Shown: one piece after another, positions 46,436 to 55,930 of the stretch
Numbering within the stretch: position 1 is the first letter of the stretch
Layout: each line of letters begins with the position of its first letter
Assembly (NCBI GenBank): GCA_015146655.1
Contig: VKHL01000085.1
Span: 59,338-123,337, forward strand
Source: Ochromonas danica
Taxonomy: Eukaryota > Sar > Chrysophyceae > Chromulinales > Chromulinaceae
Direction of reading: 5' to 3'
Length of the DNA stretch: 64,000 bases
Notes under the pieces: generated by a model
Seen by the model: the letters and a program-made list of their open reading frames with translations, nothing else
What the model was told of the DNA's origin: nothing
The model's database searches: none
Program-made: the position numbers and the translations under genes

Positions 46436-48238
46436 ATGGCTTCAGCCACTCTTCGCCTTGCGGCCACTTGCATCTCGGTCACTTTATTCCTCATGCTCAG
46501 AGCTTCCCTGGCCTTCCAATTCGGCGCCAAGGTCGTTGAACGCCCTTTTCTTGGAAAGATGGCTCGGTTCGCGTCTTCAGTTGCTCTGCCAGCTCAGCCC
46601 ACCCCAACCCCTTCCTTCTCGATCTCCGCCACGACGGACTATGAGGTGAAGGAAGATATCCTTGTCATCCCTTTCTACAAGCATGCCAAAGAGCTTAAAG
46701 AAGAAGCTGCTATCGCGGCTGACTTGAAGGCTGCCATTCCCAGCTTGCCTGCTGATCTTCGCGAGACCATTGCCTCGATGTTGGATGAGGGTATCTTCAA
46801 AGGAGACAGTGGGTCGAAACAAGTCGTACGTCTTATTAATCCTTCTTTGGCGATGCCCAAGTATGTAGCCTTTGTGGGACTCGGCGCAGACCAGGCCCGC
46901 GATAAGGTTAAACCAGATCTGGAGGTGCAAGTCGCCACACGACTAGGACGTTCTCTGGGTTCCATCATCAAGGAGACACGGGCCAAAAGTGTAGCAATTG
47001 CAGTTCCTTCTGTGTTGAACAATGCCGGTCTGACGCAATTGCTGCTTGGGCTGTACGACTCGCTCCACCTGGACACTCGCTACAAGAAAGAACCCGACGA
47101 CCCTTCCAAGTCAACTTTTTCCTCCTTGCGTTTGTTAGGCTGCAAAGAGGTGGTAGCAAGAGATGCAGAGCTTACTCATCAACTAACCCGCACGGTTGCC
47201 TCTGGAGTGGGTCTTGCCCGCGACCTTGTGGCGGCGCCGCCGAACAGCAAGACCCCCCAAGCAATCGTCGATATTGCGCACACTATTGCGAATGAGCATA
47301 GGCTCGAGATAACAGTGTTAGGTGAGAAGGAATGCACAGAGCGGGGCATGGGTGGCTACCTTGCGGTACAACAAGGCTCTCGTCATCCTCCCGCCTTCTT
47401 GCATATGGTATATCGCCCCACCACGCCCACAGCAGCGGTGACCAAAGTGGCTCTTATTGGGAAAGGATTGACCTTTGACAGTGGAGGCTACAATCTCAAG
47501 GCTGGAGCTGGGTCAATGATAGAGTTGATGAAATTTGATATGGGTGGCTGTGCCGCGGTGCTGGGCTGTGCCAAGACCATCGCCCAGCTGAGACCAAGAT
47601 ATGTTGAGGTTCATTTTATTAGCGCCATTTGCGAGAATATGGTCAGCGCGGAGGCCATGCATCCAGGAGATATTGTGCGCGCTTCCAATGGCAAGACCAT
47701 CGAGATATTGAACACTGATGCCGAGGGGAGACTTACTCTTGCAGATGCCCTGGTCTATGCAGAGAGCCTAGGTGTGGACTACATTGTGGATTTAGCCACG
47801 CTGACTGGTGCATGCATTGCAGGTCTGGGTGAAAAAGTTGCTGGGCTCTATGCCTCGAACAACGAATTGGGCAAGGCTTTAGAGCATGCTGCGCAGCAAG
47901 CTGACGAGCTTGTGTGGCCCATGCCGCTCGTGTCATCTTACAGAGATTCCATTCGAGGCAGTCTGGCGGACTTGAAAAACATCGGCGGGCCAAAAGGCGG
48001 CTCCATTACTGCCGCACTCTTTCTACGAGAGTTCGTCAACAACACACCCTGGGCTCATATTGGTGAGTGAATGTTTCTTCTTTCCTATAACTGACTCTCC
48101 TTTACTCATGCACTCGATTAATTGTGTGGTGACACAGATATGGCGGGCCCTGTGTGGGAAAACAATCGTGCCACAGGCTTCGGCGTACGCCTGCTTGTTA
48201 ATTTCCTTCTCAATGTCAAAACTAAGGATGAGAAATAG
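46436..48238 (+). CDS. LAP: Leucyl aminopeptidase (M17), plastid-type presequence, 576 aa
   Basis: Exons 46436-48062 and 48138-48238 join as G|AT to give ...HIDMAGPVWENNRATGFG. The M17 hallmark NTDAEGRL lies near residue 425 and the metal/substrate motif GKGLTFDSGGYNLK near 342-355. The enzyme removes N-terminal residues from peptides as a hexamer with two metal ions. Residues 1-27 form a signal peptide (CISVTLFLMLRASLA) ending in A-F (LAF|QFGAK), the pattern required for import into ochrophyte plastids, followed by a Ser/Pro/Ala transit-like region. Family members also act as chaperones or Cys-Gly peptidases. The nearby light-harvesting gene has the same type of presequence. Confidence 0.94.
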
Positions 48239-48444
48239 TGTCCGCCCTTCCTCTGTAACTGAACATAGTTTTCCACTGTTGTTGGTTTATTGTTGTCGCG
48301 CGTGGGAACTTTCCACAGCGGGTGCTAGTGTGTCTGCGTGGCGGGTGTTGAGTTAAAAGATCTGTGAGCAGGTGCCGCGCTCTCTCTGCCTCACTTGGTC
48401 ATTCGATACTCCATCCTTCCCCAACACTATCCACTTCACTCGAG

Positions 48445-49183
48445 ATGTTCAAGGCTTTCCTCTTTCTTGCTTCCTTGTCTGCTGTCGCAGGTGGGCACCG
48501 CATCCTTGTCTTTCTTCTCTGCGTGCATTTTGTGCGAGAGTAATGTTGTTGATGTTCTGCTCTTGATGCATGTTGCAGCCTTCACCACCATGGGCAGATC
48601 CGTGCGCTCCACTGGTTTGAAGATGAGCGCCTTCCCCGAGAATCCAACTGGACTTGTGGGTGAAGTTGCTCCCACTGGTTATTTTGATCCTCTTGGTCTT
48701 GCCACTGGCAAGGACGCTGCCACCCTGAGACTTTATAGAGAGGCCGAAATCAAGCATGGACGTGTAGCTATGCTTGCTGCTGTTGGCTTGTTAACTCAGG
48801 AAATCTCGAAGAACCCTTTGGGTATTGATGGCCCTGCCATCAGGCACTTTGACCTCGTGGACGCCCAGTTCCCTGAGTTCGGTGAACTCTTTATCCTTCT
48901 CTGTGCCTTCATCGAGGGTTGGAGCATTGTCAACAAGTGGGAACCTCGTTCTCAAACAAGAAATTTGAATCGATTCGCTCATCTCCGTGATGATGTGGAG
49001 CCTGGAGACTTCGGCTGGGACCCTCTTGAGTGGTTCCCCAAGGACCCCAAGGAACAGGATGCCATCCGCACTAAGGAGTTGCAGAACGGCCGTCTTGCTA
49101 TGCTCGGTGTTGCTGGCATTGTTGTCCAGGAGTTGATCGATGGAAAGGAGATTCTCTGCCACTTCCAGAAGGTTTGCGTGTAA
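48445..49183 (+). CDS. Fucoxanthin-chlorophyll a/c-type light-harvesting protein, 216 aa
   Basis: Exons 48445-48490 and 48579-49183 join as G|CC. The leader MFKAFLFLASLSAVA|AFTTM has the Ala-Phe cleavage motif of ochrophyte plastid proteins. Helix 1 (REAEIKHGRVAMLAAVGLL) and helix 3 (KELQNGRLAMLGVAGIVVQ) carry the Glu/Arg/His-Asn chlorophyll ligands of the LHC family, and a middle helix (ELFILLCAFIEGWSIV) lies between them. Upstream of helix 1, PTGYFDPLGLA is the usual FCP lead-in. It binds chlorophylls and carotenoid in the thylakoid and feeds excitation to the photosystems. The intron falls exactly between the signal peptide and the transit peptide. Which LHC subfamily (Lhcf, Lhcr or Lhcx) cannot be decided by eye. 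Confidence 0.95.
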
Positions 49184-49312
49184 GCGCTGCTTTGTCCTCT
49201 CTATCTCACCCCACCACATCTAACTTTGTCACCTAACTTAAACTAATGTAAATTAAAGCAACTGCTCTAGCTTTAGACCACAGATATACTCTAGTTAAAA
49301 TATGGGGAAATA

Positions 49313-51726
49313 TTAGTTGAAAGACTCGCGCATTGAGAGCGAAAGGTCATCATGGTCTATTATAACCCCAGAGACTTTGAAGAGCCCCGAGACGAAGCTA
49401 TAGAAACTGACGTACTCGCTACTCGTTTGCCGTTGGCTTGGTCGAGTACTCGCGGCTATTGAATGAGCTTCATCTCTTCGAGGGCGCCCAGTGGCTCCGA
49501 GGAAGCAGTCCTGTTCGATACTCTCCTGTGAGACGAACTCTATTGCTGACTCGTAGACTGTGAGATAATAACCTGCCTCACCATGAAGTTGGTCCGGATG
49601 GCATAACGCCCACATCATTTCTCGATGACGCACGGGATGGCGCAGACTGCTTTGACAAAATACGAAAAGAAAGATCGGCACTAAGTCATCCGCTCCAAGG
49701 AAGACTTGCTGGCCCCTTGACTCTGCATTCCCTTGTATTCGCGGCAATACAACATGTTTGAACTCGCTATATATTGCCATTACCGTGCGGGTCAACACTT
49801 GAAGCTGGAAGGAAGGCGTAAGGTTGTGTTCCATGGCAGAAAGCTCAAACGTTGCCGATCGCCAGCCTAAAGGACTAACATGGTTATCCGCGATGCCCCA
49901 TTGTCTCTGACTACGATGCGCCAGATGTTGCATTTTTTGCACCAAAATATTCTCCTTGTCCTGGTCAGAAAACAAGTGATTACAATATTATACAGCAGGA
50001 TAGGGATAAAGAATGGAAACCATACATCGTCTTGCCCCTGTTTGGCTAACGAGAGCAAAAGATCTTTAAGGCTCAAGAAGGCAGCTTCTTCCACAACGAT
50101 AAAGATAATGTAGGAGAGCACCGTGAGCAGTGACTCATCTACATCGGAGAGTCCCAAATTGTTTTCGCTCAACAGCTTCAATGATGCCTTCTTTTGGAAC
50201 AGTTGACGCACCTCTGCTGTTCGAAGAACAGGATCGAGACTACGCGACAAAAGGGATGGTGTTTGGGCAGTCGATGGATCGTCAGCTAGCATACGCTGCA
50301 GATGCTGCTGGTAAACGATGGCCAGGCTGAATGCTCGTGTGAAGAGCATGTGCTCGTGCATCCCGTCAACGAAATTTCTAACTTCGACCGAAAGTTGTGC
50401 AAATGAAGGAGGGGAACAACGCATCTTCTCAACAAAAAGTCTCAACGTGTTTCCCTCAGCAGTGGTGCTGCTAAAGATAGTCTCACGCACCTCCTCTTGT
50501 ACAGCATGTTCGGGGCTTCCTTCCTTAAAGCACCCTAAACCGAGTGTGGGTGTCCGTTTTGAGGCAGCTTCCAACTCGTTTCTTATTGCACTGCTTGTTG
50601 GGAGAGCAGCAACTGGGTCAGGTCCCTCCTCCTTTCGATCAACTGCCTCTTCGGTCTTCCTTGTGGCTTCCGCTTCTTTGGAAGCCACAAGAAGAGATGA
50701 AGTGGTGCTGGCAGGAGTAAGTACCTGCACGCCACTTTCATTGGTAGAAATGGAGCGAATAGTTCGTTCGCGAAGGCTGGTGGCAAAGGTGGTGATTATG
50801 GCTTCGGCATCACTGGCATTCTCTTCGCTGATGAACTTGATTAGCTCTGCGGTGCTCGCAACATCGAAGTCTTGCTCCTCCTCACTCTGAGGTGGAGCGA
50901 AGAAAGCACTGTCCAGAGACCTTCGTACCTGCACACGCGTGGAGATTTGCTGAAGGATGTGCGGAGCCATTGGGCTCATATAAAGGTTCTTTTTGCCTGA
51001 ACGCAGCAGGACGTGAAGAAGGTCTCCTCCGCGTAAGCCTACACGACGTACATCGAGGTAGTGATAGAACTTGGTAACCTCGGAACCGTTCTTGATGCTG
51101 ATCACGTGATTCTGTGTGAGTTTGAGTATGCGCCGCATCTGGTGGCCGTACTTGTTGATCTTGATCACATCATAGGAGACATCAGAGAGAAAATCGGGCC
51201 ATTTTGGCCGCACAAAGACTTCAGTGCTTTCCCGTCCGCGAACCATCTGCTGTTGTGACATCATCATTGTCGGTCCAGACTGAGTGTTGTCCAGACTGTG
51301 GAGTCGCGTTGTCCAGATCTGCGACAGTCGCTCGGTGAAGTAGCTCATGGTATCCTTCGCGCTCGCGCTAGGTGACTCCGTCTGTTGTTTGGGCGTGAAG
51401 CTCTCCTCCATCTGAAGGATCTCTGCGCGCTTCTTGGCCAGGGAGCGCACTGTGGGGTCGCTGTGGCCAACGAAGGTCTCTGGGCGTGAGCGAAGGTCTA
51501 ACAAGACTGAACGCTGCTTTTGTGAATGCTGATGCTGAATCATAAACTCGATTTCCATGTTTTCATAGTCGAAAATTGCTTGCTGCCAGTGAGAGATTTG
51601 ATCTTCCAGCTCCTGATCTACAGCTTGTGGTTGGCCCACGAGGTCATGCATAGGACTGCTAGCAGACGAAGTGTCATTAGCACCCCCTCTCTGTCCAAAA
51701 CAGAAGCAACAAAACAACCTTTCCAT
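49313..51726 (-). CDS. VPS9-domain Rab5-type GEF with PH-like domain, 782 aa
   Basis: Exons 51726-50026 and 49960-49313 join in phase 0. The Cys-rich start MERLFCCFCFGQ could be palmitoylated. A PH-like segment around residues 200-290 reads ILKLTQNHVISIKNGSEV...FYHYLDVRRVGLRGGDLLHVLL. The C-terminal part carries the VPS9 signature: FLGADDLVPIFLFVFCQSSL followed by LHGEAGYYLTVYESAIEFV (the Asp and Tyr/Thr-x-x-Ser-A residues that insert into the Rab switch). VPS9 domains exchange GDP for GTP on Rab5/Rab21 at early endosomes. The first in-frame ATG is at 51726. The intron splits the helical bundle just before the VPS9 core. A phosphoinositide link to the myotubularin in this window is possible but inferred. 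Confidence 0.85.
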
Positions 51727-51812
51727 GGGAACTGTCAACGAGCTTTCGCTCCCGTTTGGATCGCGGCTGTTGGGCGGGAAGCCAGGCTAGGCTAAATTTG
51801 GCGATTTGGACC

Positions 51813-51846
51813 CCAATATTATCTCCCGCGCACAGCATAATATTGG
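51813..51846. promoter_or_regulatory. Inverted repeat CCAATATTAT / ATAATATTGG in a divergent promoter
   Basis: A perfect 10-bp inverted repeat (51813-51822 and 51837-51846) with a 14-nt GC-rich spacer lies in the 195-bp region between the VPS9 gene and the carrier gene. The arms resemble the CAATAATAT element in symmetric form. Confidence 0.5.
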
Positions 51847-51921
51847 CCAGAATGGCGTACAGCAGATACTGCAGGTAGTCTGCCAGCAGTATTAGATTTC
51901 GATGGTTATTGTGGGTCAATC

Positions 51922-52935
51922 ATGAGATTTCATTGCTCTTTGTTTTATCTGTTATGTTTATTTGTAACCATTATGTGCGACACTTCGCATTGCAGTGAGA
52001 AGATGAGAAGTGGGCGAGGTCGATGTGCAGGCTCGAAGTCCACGGTGGTCGTCGCGAAGGCTTCTGTCTTGCGAGGAGGTCTTTACGGAGCCGCTGCAGG
52101 CAGCGTGCAAGTGCTCTTTCTCATGTGGCTAAGAACAATCGTGAACTACCAGTACCGCTATGGAGTGTCGCTCTCTGTGGCAGTGAAGGAGCTCTTGGAG
52201 GAGGGAGGCCTGCCGCGCTTCTATCGCGGCCTTCCCTTCGCCTTGTTGCAGAACCCTCTCTCTAAATTCGGCTCAGCTGCGTCCTATGAAGCCTCTAGGG
52301 CTATCTTGATGCACACTTCTGGCTCTGTGTCGCCGTTTTGGTCCTCAGCGCTCGGCGCTGGATTGTCCACTGCCTGGCGAGTTCTCCTCATGCCTCTCGA
52401 AACAGCGAAGACGCTACTGCAAGTGGAGGGATCTATAGGCCAAGAGCGCTTGGTGCGAGGTCTTCAAAAGGGTCAAGTGTCTCTGCTCTTCGAGGGCACT
52501 GCCGCGGCCCTCTTGGCTTCTCTTGCGGCTCACTACCCGTGGTTCCTCGTCCACAACTATCTCGACCATCACCTACCACAACCAAATCCGCAGGAAGGGC
52601 TGAAAGCGTCAATTTTGCGCAGCGTGTTGATTGGAATTGTTGCCACTGCGGCGTCAGATGTGACTTCTAATGCCGTGCGTGTTGTACGAACAGTCAAAGC
52701 AGCGCTGGCCGTCGACCTTGGCCACAGTCTTCCTTATTCTCAAGCCATCCAACATATTGTTAAGGAAGGAGGGTGGGCGGCACTCTTCGGACGGGGTCTG
52801 CGAACACGATTTATCGCGAATGTCTTGCAAGGAACACTCTTCGTGGTCATCTGGAGGGTTCTTCCTCTTATCTTCGATAGGAAAGAAGAAGAATATCAAC
52901 AGCTCGTTCGACAAGGAGAAGAAGAGGAGGAATAA
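51922..52935 (+). CDS. Mitochondrial-carrier-family protein, divergent, 337 aa
   Basis: The gene has a single exon. Three repeats of about 95 residues can be traced. The second has a good signature (MPLETAKTLLQVEG, PxExxK) and the third a weak one (SNAVRVVRTVKAAL). The first repeat is degenerate (LRTIVNYQYRYG) and lacks the usual Pro. Matching E/D-G-x-x-x-L/F-x-R-G loops follow two of the repeats (EGGLPRFYRGLPFALLQNP and EGGWAALFGRGLRTR). Transport across the inner membrane of an organelle is expected; substrate unknown. The N-terminus MRFHCSLFYLLCLFVTIMC looks like a signal peptide, so a plastid-envelope location is possible unless translation starts at MRSGRGRC. The tail is acidic (EEEEE). 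Confidence 0.82.
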   Translation: MRFHCSLFYLLCLFVTIMCDTSHCSEKMRSGRGRCAGSKSTVVVAKASVLRGGLYGAAAGSVQVLFLMWLRTIVNYQYRYGVSLSVAVKELLEEGGLPRFYRGLPFALLQNPLSKFGSAASYEASRAILMHTSGSVSPFWSSALGAGLSTAWRVLLMPLETAKTLLQVEGSIGQERLVRGLQKGQVSLLFEGTAAALLASLAAHYPWFLVHNYLDHHLPQPNPQEGLKASILRSVLIGIVATAASDVTSNAVRVVRTVKAALAVDLGHSLPYSQAIQHIVKEGGWAALFGRGLRTRFIANVLQGTLFVVIWRVLPLIFDRKEEEYQQLVRQGEEEEE

Positions 52936-53158
52936 TTCTGGCTTAGGCATAGCTAGGTCGAACTGTAACTTTGATTGTATCTGGACGTTTGGCTTTCTGG
53001 AGATCTAGTCAAGGACGGTTTCGTGTCTGCTGGGCTGGACTTCAGTTCTCTGTAACACCAGTACAGTACTAGTACTTAATAGTCTACGTGTGTTGATTGA
53101 TTAGTCTATCCAGTTGGTTGTGTGAAGAGAGCTGGATAAAGAGACTGCTGACAAGGCA

Positions 53159-55848
53159 ATGTTGTCCGTAGCCGTCAAGTTAATGAAGAAGGAGACGCAG
53201 GATAAGGCGGGCAGCGATCTCAACTACTTCCACCCCAACCGCACGCAGCCCTTCCTCATCACTTTCTTTCAGGCCGTGTTGGCCTTCAAGCGAGTATGCA
53301 GGCTAATGAAGCTCCGTATGGGCTTCCGAAAGCCCCCTCCCGCCGCTCAAAGGCGTCGCTCATCAACCTTCCAGGCAATCATACGAAAGTCGCGCGAAGA
53401 GATGGAAGAGGCGCGGATGGGCAAGCCTGTGCTTGTGCCACCAGCTGCAAAGCTGATTACTCAGCCCTCGTCTTCTTCTCTTTTCGTCAGCCCTCCCAAG
53501 AGCAATCCCGAACCTCCGGGACCAGACAGTCAGATCGCTGAGACTCGACTGCTCGACAAGCAAGTCTCCTCATTTCTACGCAAACATGTGGTTCAGGCGC
53601 GAGCAGAAGCGTTAACTGAGCGTCTTGAAGCTATGAGTGGCCGACAAGAAAAGAAAGCTGTCTCGCTTAATAGCCACAAACAGCAGCAAGGAGGCGCGGA
53701 GTATTTCAAGCACTTCGCTCACTCCATGCTTGCAGAAGACTTCGATGAAAACAGCACACCCGCTATTGTCATGGACTACCTCAGTGGATCGGCTATTTAT
53801 TTTGGAGCCACTATTGCTCTGCAGGTGAGTCCATTTGTCATCGTATTCGCATGCAGAGCTTCGTGTAAAGTGTGGCTAATTACAGGCAAGGCATGGCGGC
53901 TTTTTGAGTTTCAATCCGCTCGAGGTAAAGGCATCGGCACATAAAATCCTCAATAACTCTCGACTAGTTGTGAAGAAGAGCGATGATCTCACTGACTGCG
54001 GTGTGATGACTTACGGAGACGCGCTGTGGCTGCAGGCTGGAGCCAACTATGTGCTGGGTGCGACTTACGGCAACCTTGTGGACAAAAAGCGAGAAATTCA
54101 ACCGGCTCTTGTGAGTTGCAAACGCCAGAGCATGTTTAAAGGTAAAGGAAAGATCTTTCTCGTCTAGTTAATCGTAAAGATCTCTCTCATTGTTCAACTT
54201 TTCTCTTCCCGTAGCTCGTCAGTACGGCCGTTGGATCGTCTTGAATCGTGAAGATCCCATGGGCACACTAGGCAAACCTGTTGGACACCTTGATCGCATT
54301 ATTCTCGAGCAAGAATGGACTTTTCTTGCATCTGCCTCGCCGTACGAAAGTAGCATGTACAAGTCTGTGAGCAACTCTGACGAGGCTATGCACACGAAGA
54401 TCGATCTTTTTCAGCCCTCTGATGAGTGCAGCTGGCGCATCCATCTCGTCGCTCTCCCCTCTGGTGATCGTGAGAATGAGCGTCAGCGTCAGAAGTTGCT
54501 CCAGAAGGCAAAAGAGCAAATTGATCGCTCTGAGGCGAGCCGCTACAGGAAATCCAACATGTTGTTGGGCTCTCTCGAAGGACAGCTTTCTCCTAATCTA
54601 CAGGTGGAACATCTTGTCAACTCCACAATTCAGCACAAATATTCTATTGTACGAAACCAAGAGCACTTACGGAAGATGTATCGGCAAATGGCAAAAACAG
54701 ACTTTCAAGGACGACTTGGCACAGAGCGTTTTCTCGAACGAGTATATGGCAAAGACTCTCCCATCGTCAATCTGCATCATGAGCGACAAAGCCTTCTTGA
54801 GAAGGGCTCTTGTGTATCTTCTGAATCTGTCCAAAGTGCACACAGTGTCTCATCTTCTGAAGAGCAAAGGAAGGAGCTTCAACAGACTTATTGGCGCGCG
54901 GCTGAGTCCTTGCGTTTGTCTAGTGATGTTTGGAAAGAGTTACCACATAGTATGGCCTGCTACTATCGAGATGATGCTGACAAGAAAGCAGCCGCCGTCC
55001 AAGTGCTGCAGAAGTGGGTGAGACGACTGCTGAGTAAACGCTTTGATTACGAACGGATCATGCGTCGTATAGACACTGATGTGAGGGGCAGGTTAGAAGA
55101 TAAGCAGAACGAACGTAGAAGGTTGATCATGCAACATACTGAGAGTTTGGAGTTGTTGATGGTTCCCGCAGGCTCCTCTATTTCCAATCCAACAAATCGT
55201 GACCATTCTTCTCGCCCCGCAAGCGCTGTCACGCGCCGTTCAAGTAAGCTTGGGACATTACCCACTCGCAATAATCCTCTCCGGAGCAGTCGGAGTGTTT
55301 CTAGAGCAGGAATTTTTGATGAGGAAGGAGTGGTGACCCCAGAGCAGCTTGCTTTACGAGAAACAATCGCCCAGGCACTCTCGGTTTACTTTCCTTTGGA
55401 CAGCTCCGTTTCTCCAACCCTGGAGACGCGGTCCAAGTCCATTTCCCGTCTTCCATCCTTTGTGTCCAATCAGATTTCTGTGTTTTCCGGGCGACCTCAG
55501 ACCGCGTCCACTATCGAGAAGAAGGCAACACAACCGCTCTCTTCATCTGGTGTCAGTGTTGATGTTCATCGGCGACCGGCTACTGCCAGTCGTTTACAAA
55601 GGATATCAAGAAACTTTGCTGAAGAAGGAAGTTGGGAAGAAAAATTACTTCGAGATAAGCAGAGATTAGGGCGCAGCGCTGACCGTAAGTTTGGTTTGCC
55701 TGCTGATGTCTTTGTTATGCCAATTACTGATGCATATGAGCGCAACGCTGGCGTGGGCCTTCGTTTTCTCAAGACCATGTCCAAATCTGGTGTTTACTCG
55801 GATGTTAGGATTAAGCGGCGTCAAGAATGCCATTCTCCTTTGCATTAA
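53159..55848 (+). CDS. Hypothetical IQ-motif protein with beta-rich middle domain, 851 aa
   Basis: Exons 53159-53824, 53886-54141 and 54215-55848 are in phase. I do not recognise the family. The basic N-terminal 200 residues are followed by a beta-rich region (about 205-370) with repeated short patterns such as SAIYFGATIALQARHGGFLS, GDALWLQAGANYVLGATYGN and RWIVLNREDPMGT, which suggest a beta-trefoil or MIR-like fold. One calmodulin-binding IQ-type motif (AAAVQVLQKWVRRLLSKRFD) lies near residue 570. The last 250 residues are Ser/Arg-rich with RPASA and RPQTA sites. This composition is common in ciliary proteins of flagellated protists. That function is inference. Confidence 0.75.
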
Positions 55849-55930
55849 ACCGTACCATATTATTTTGAGCTACACCGACAAGTGGTATTTTTTAGGGTTA
55901 GCAGATGTCGTGTTTTTGTAATTATTCAAG

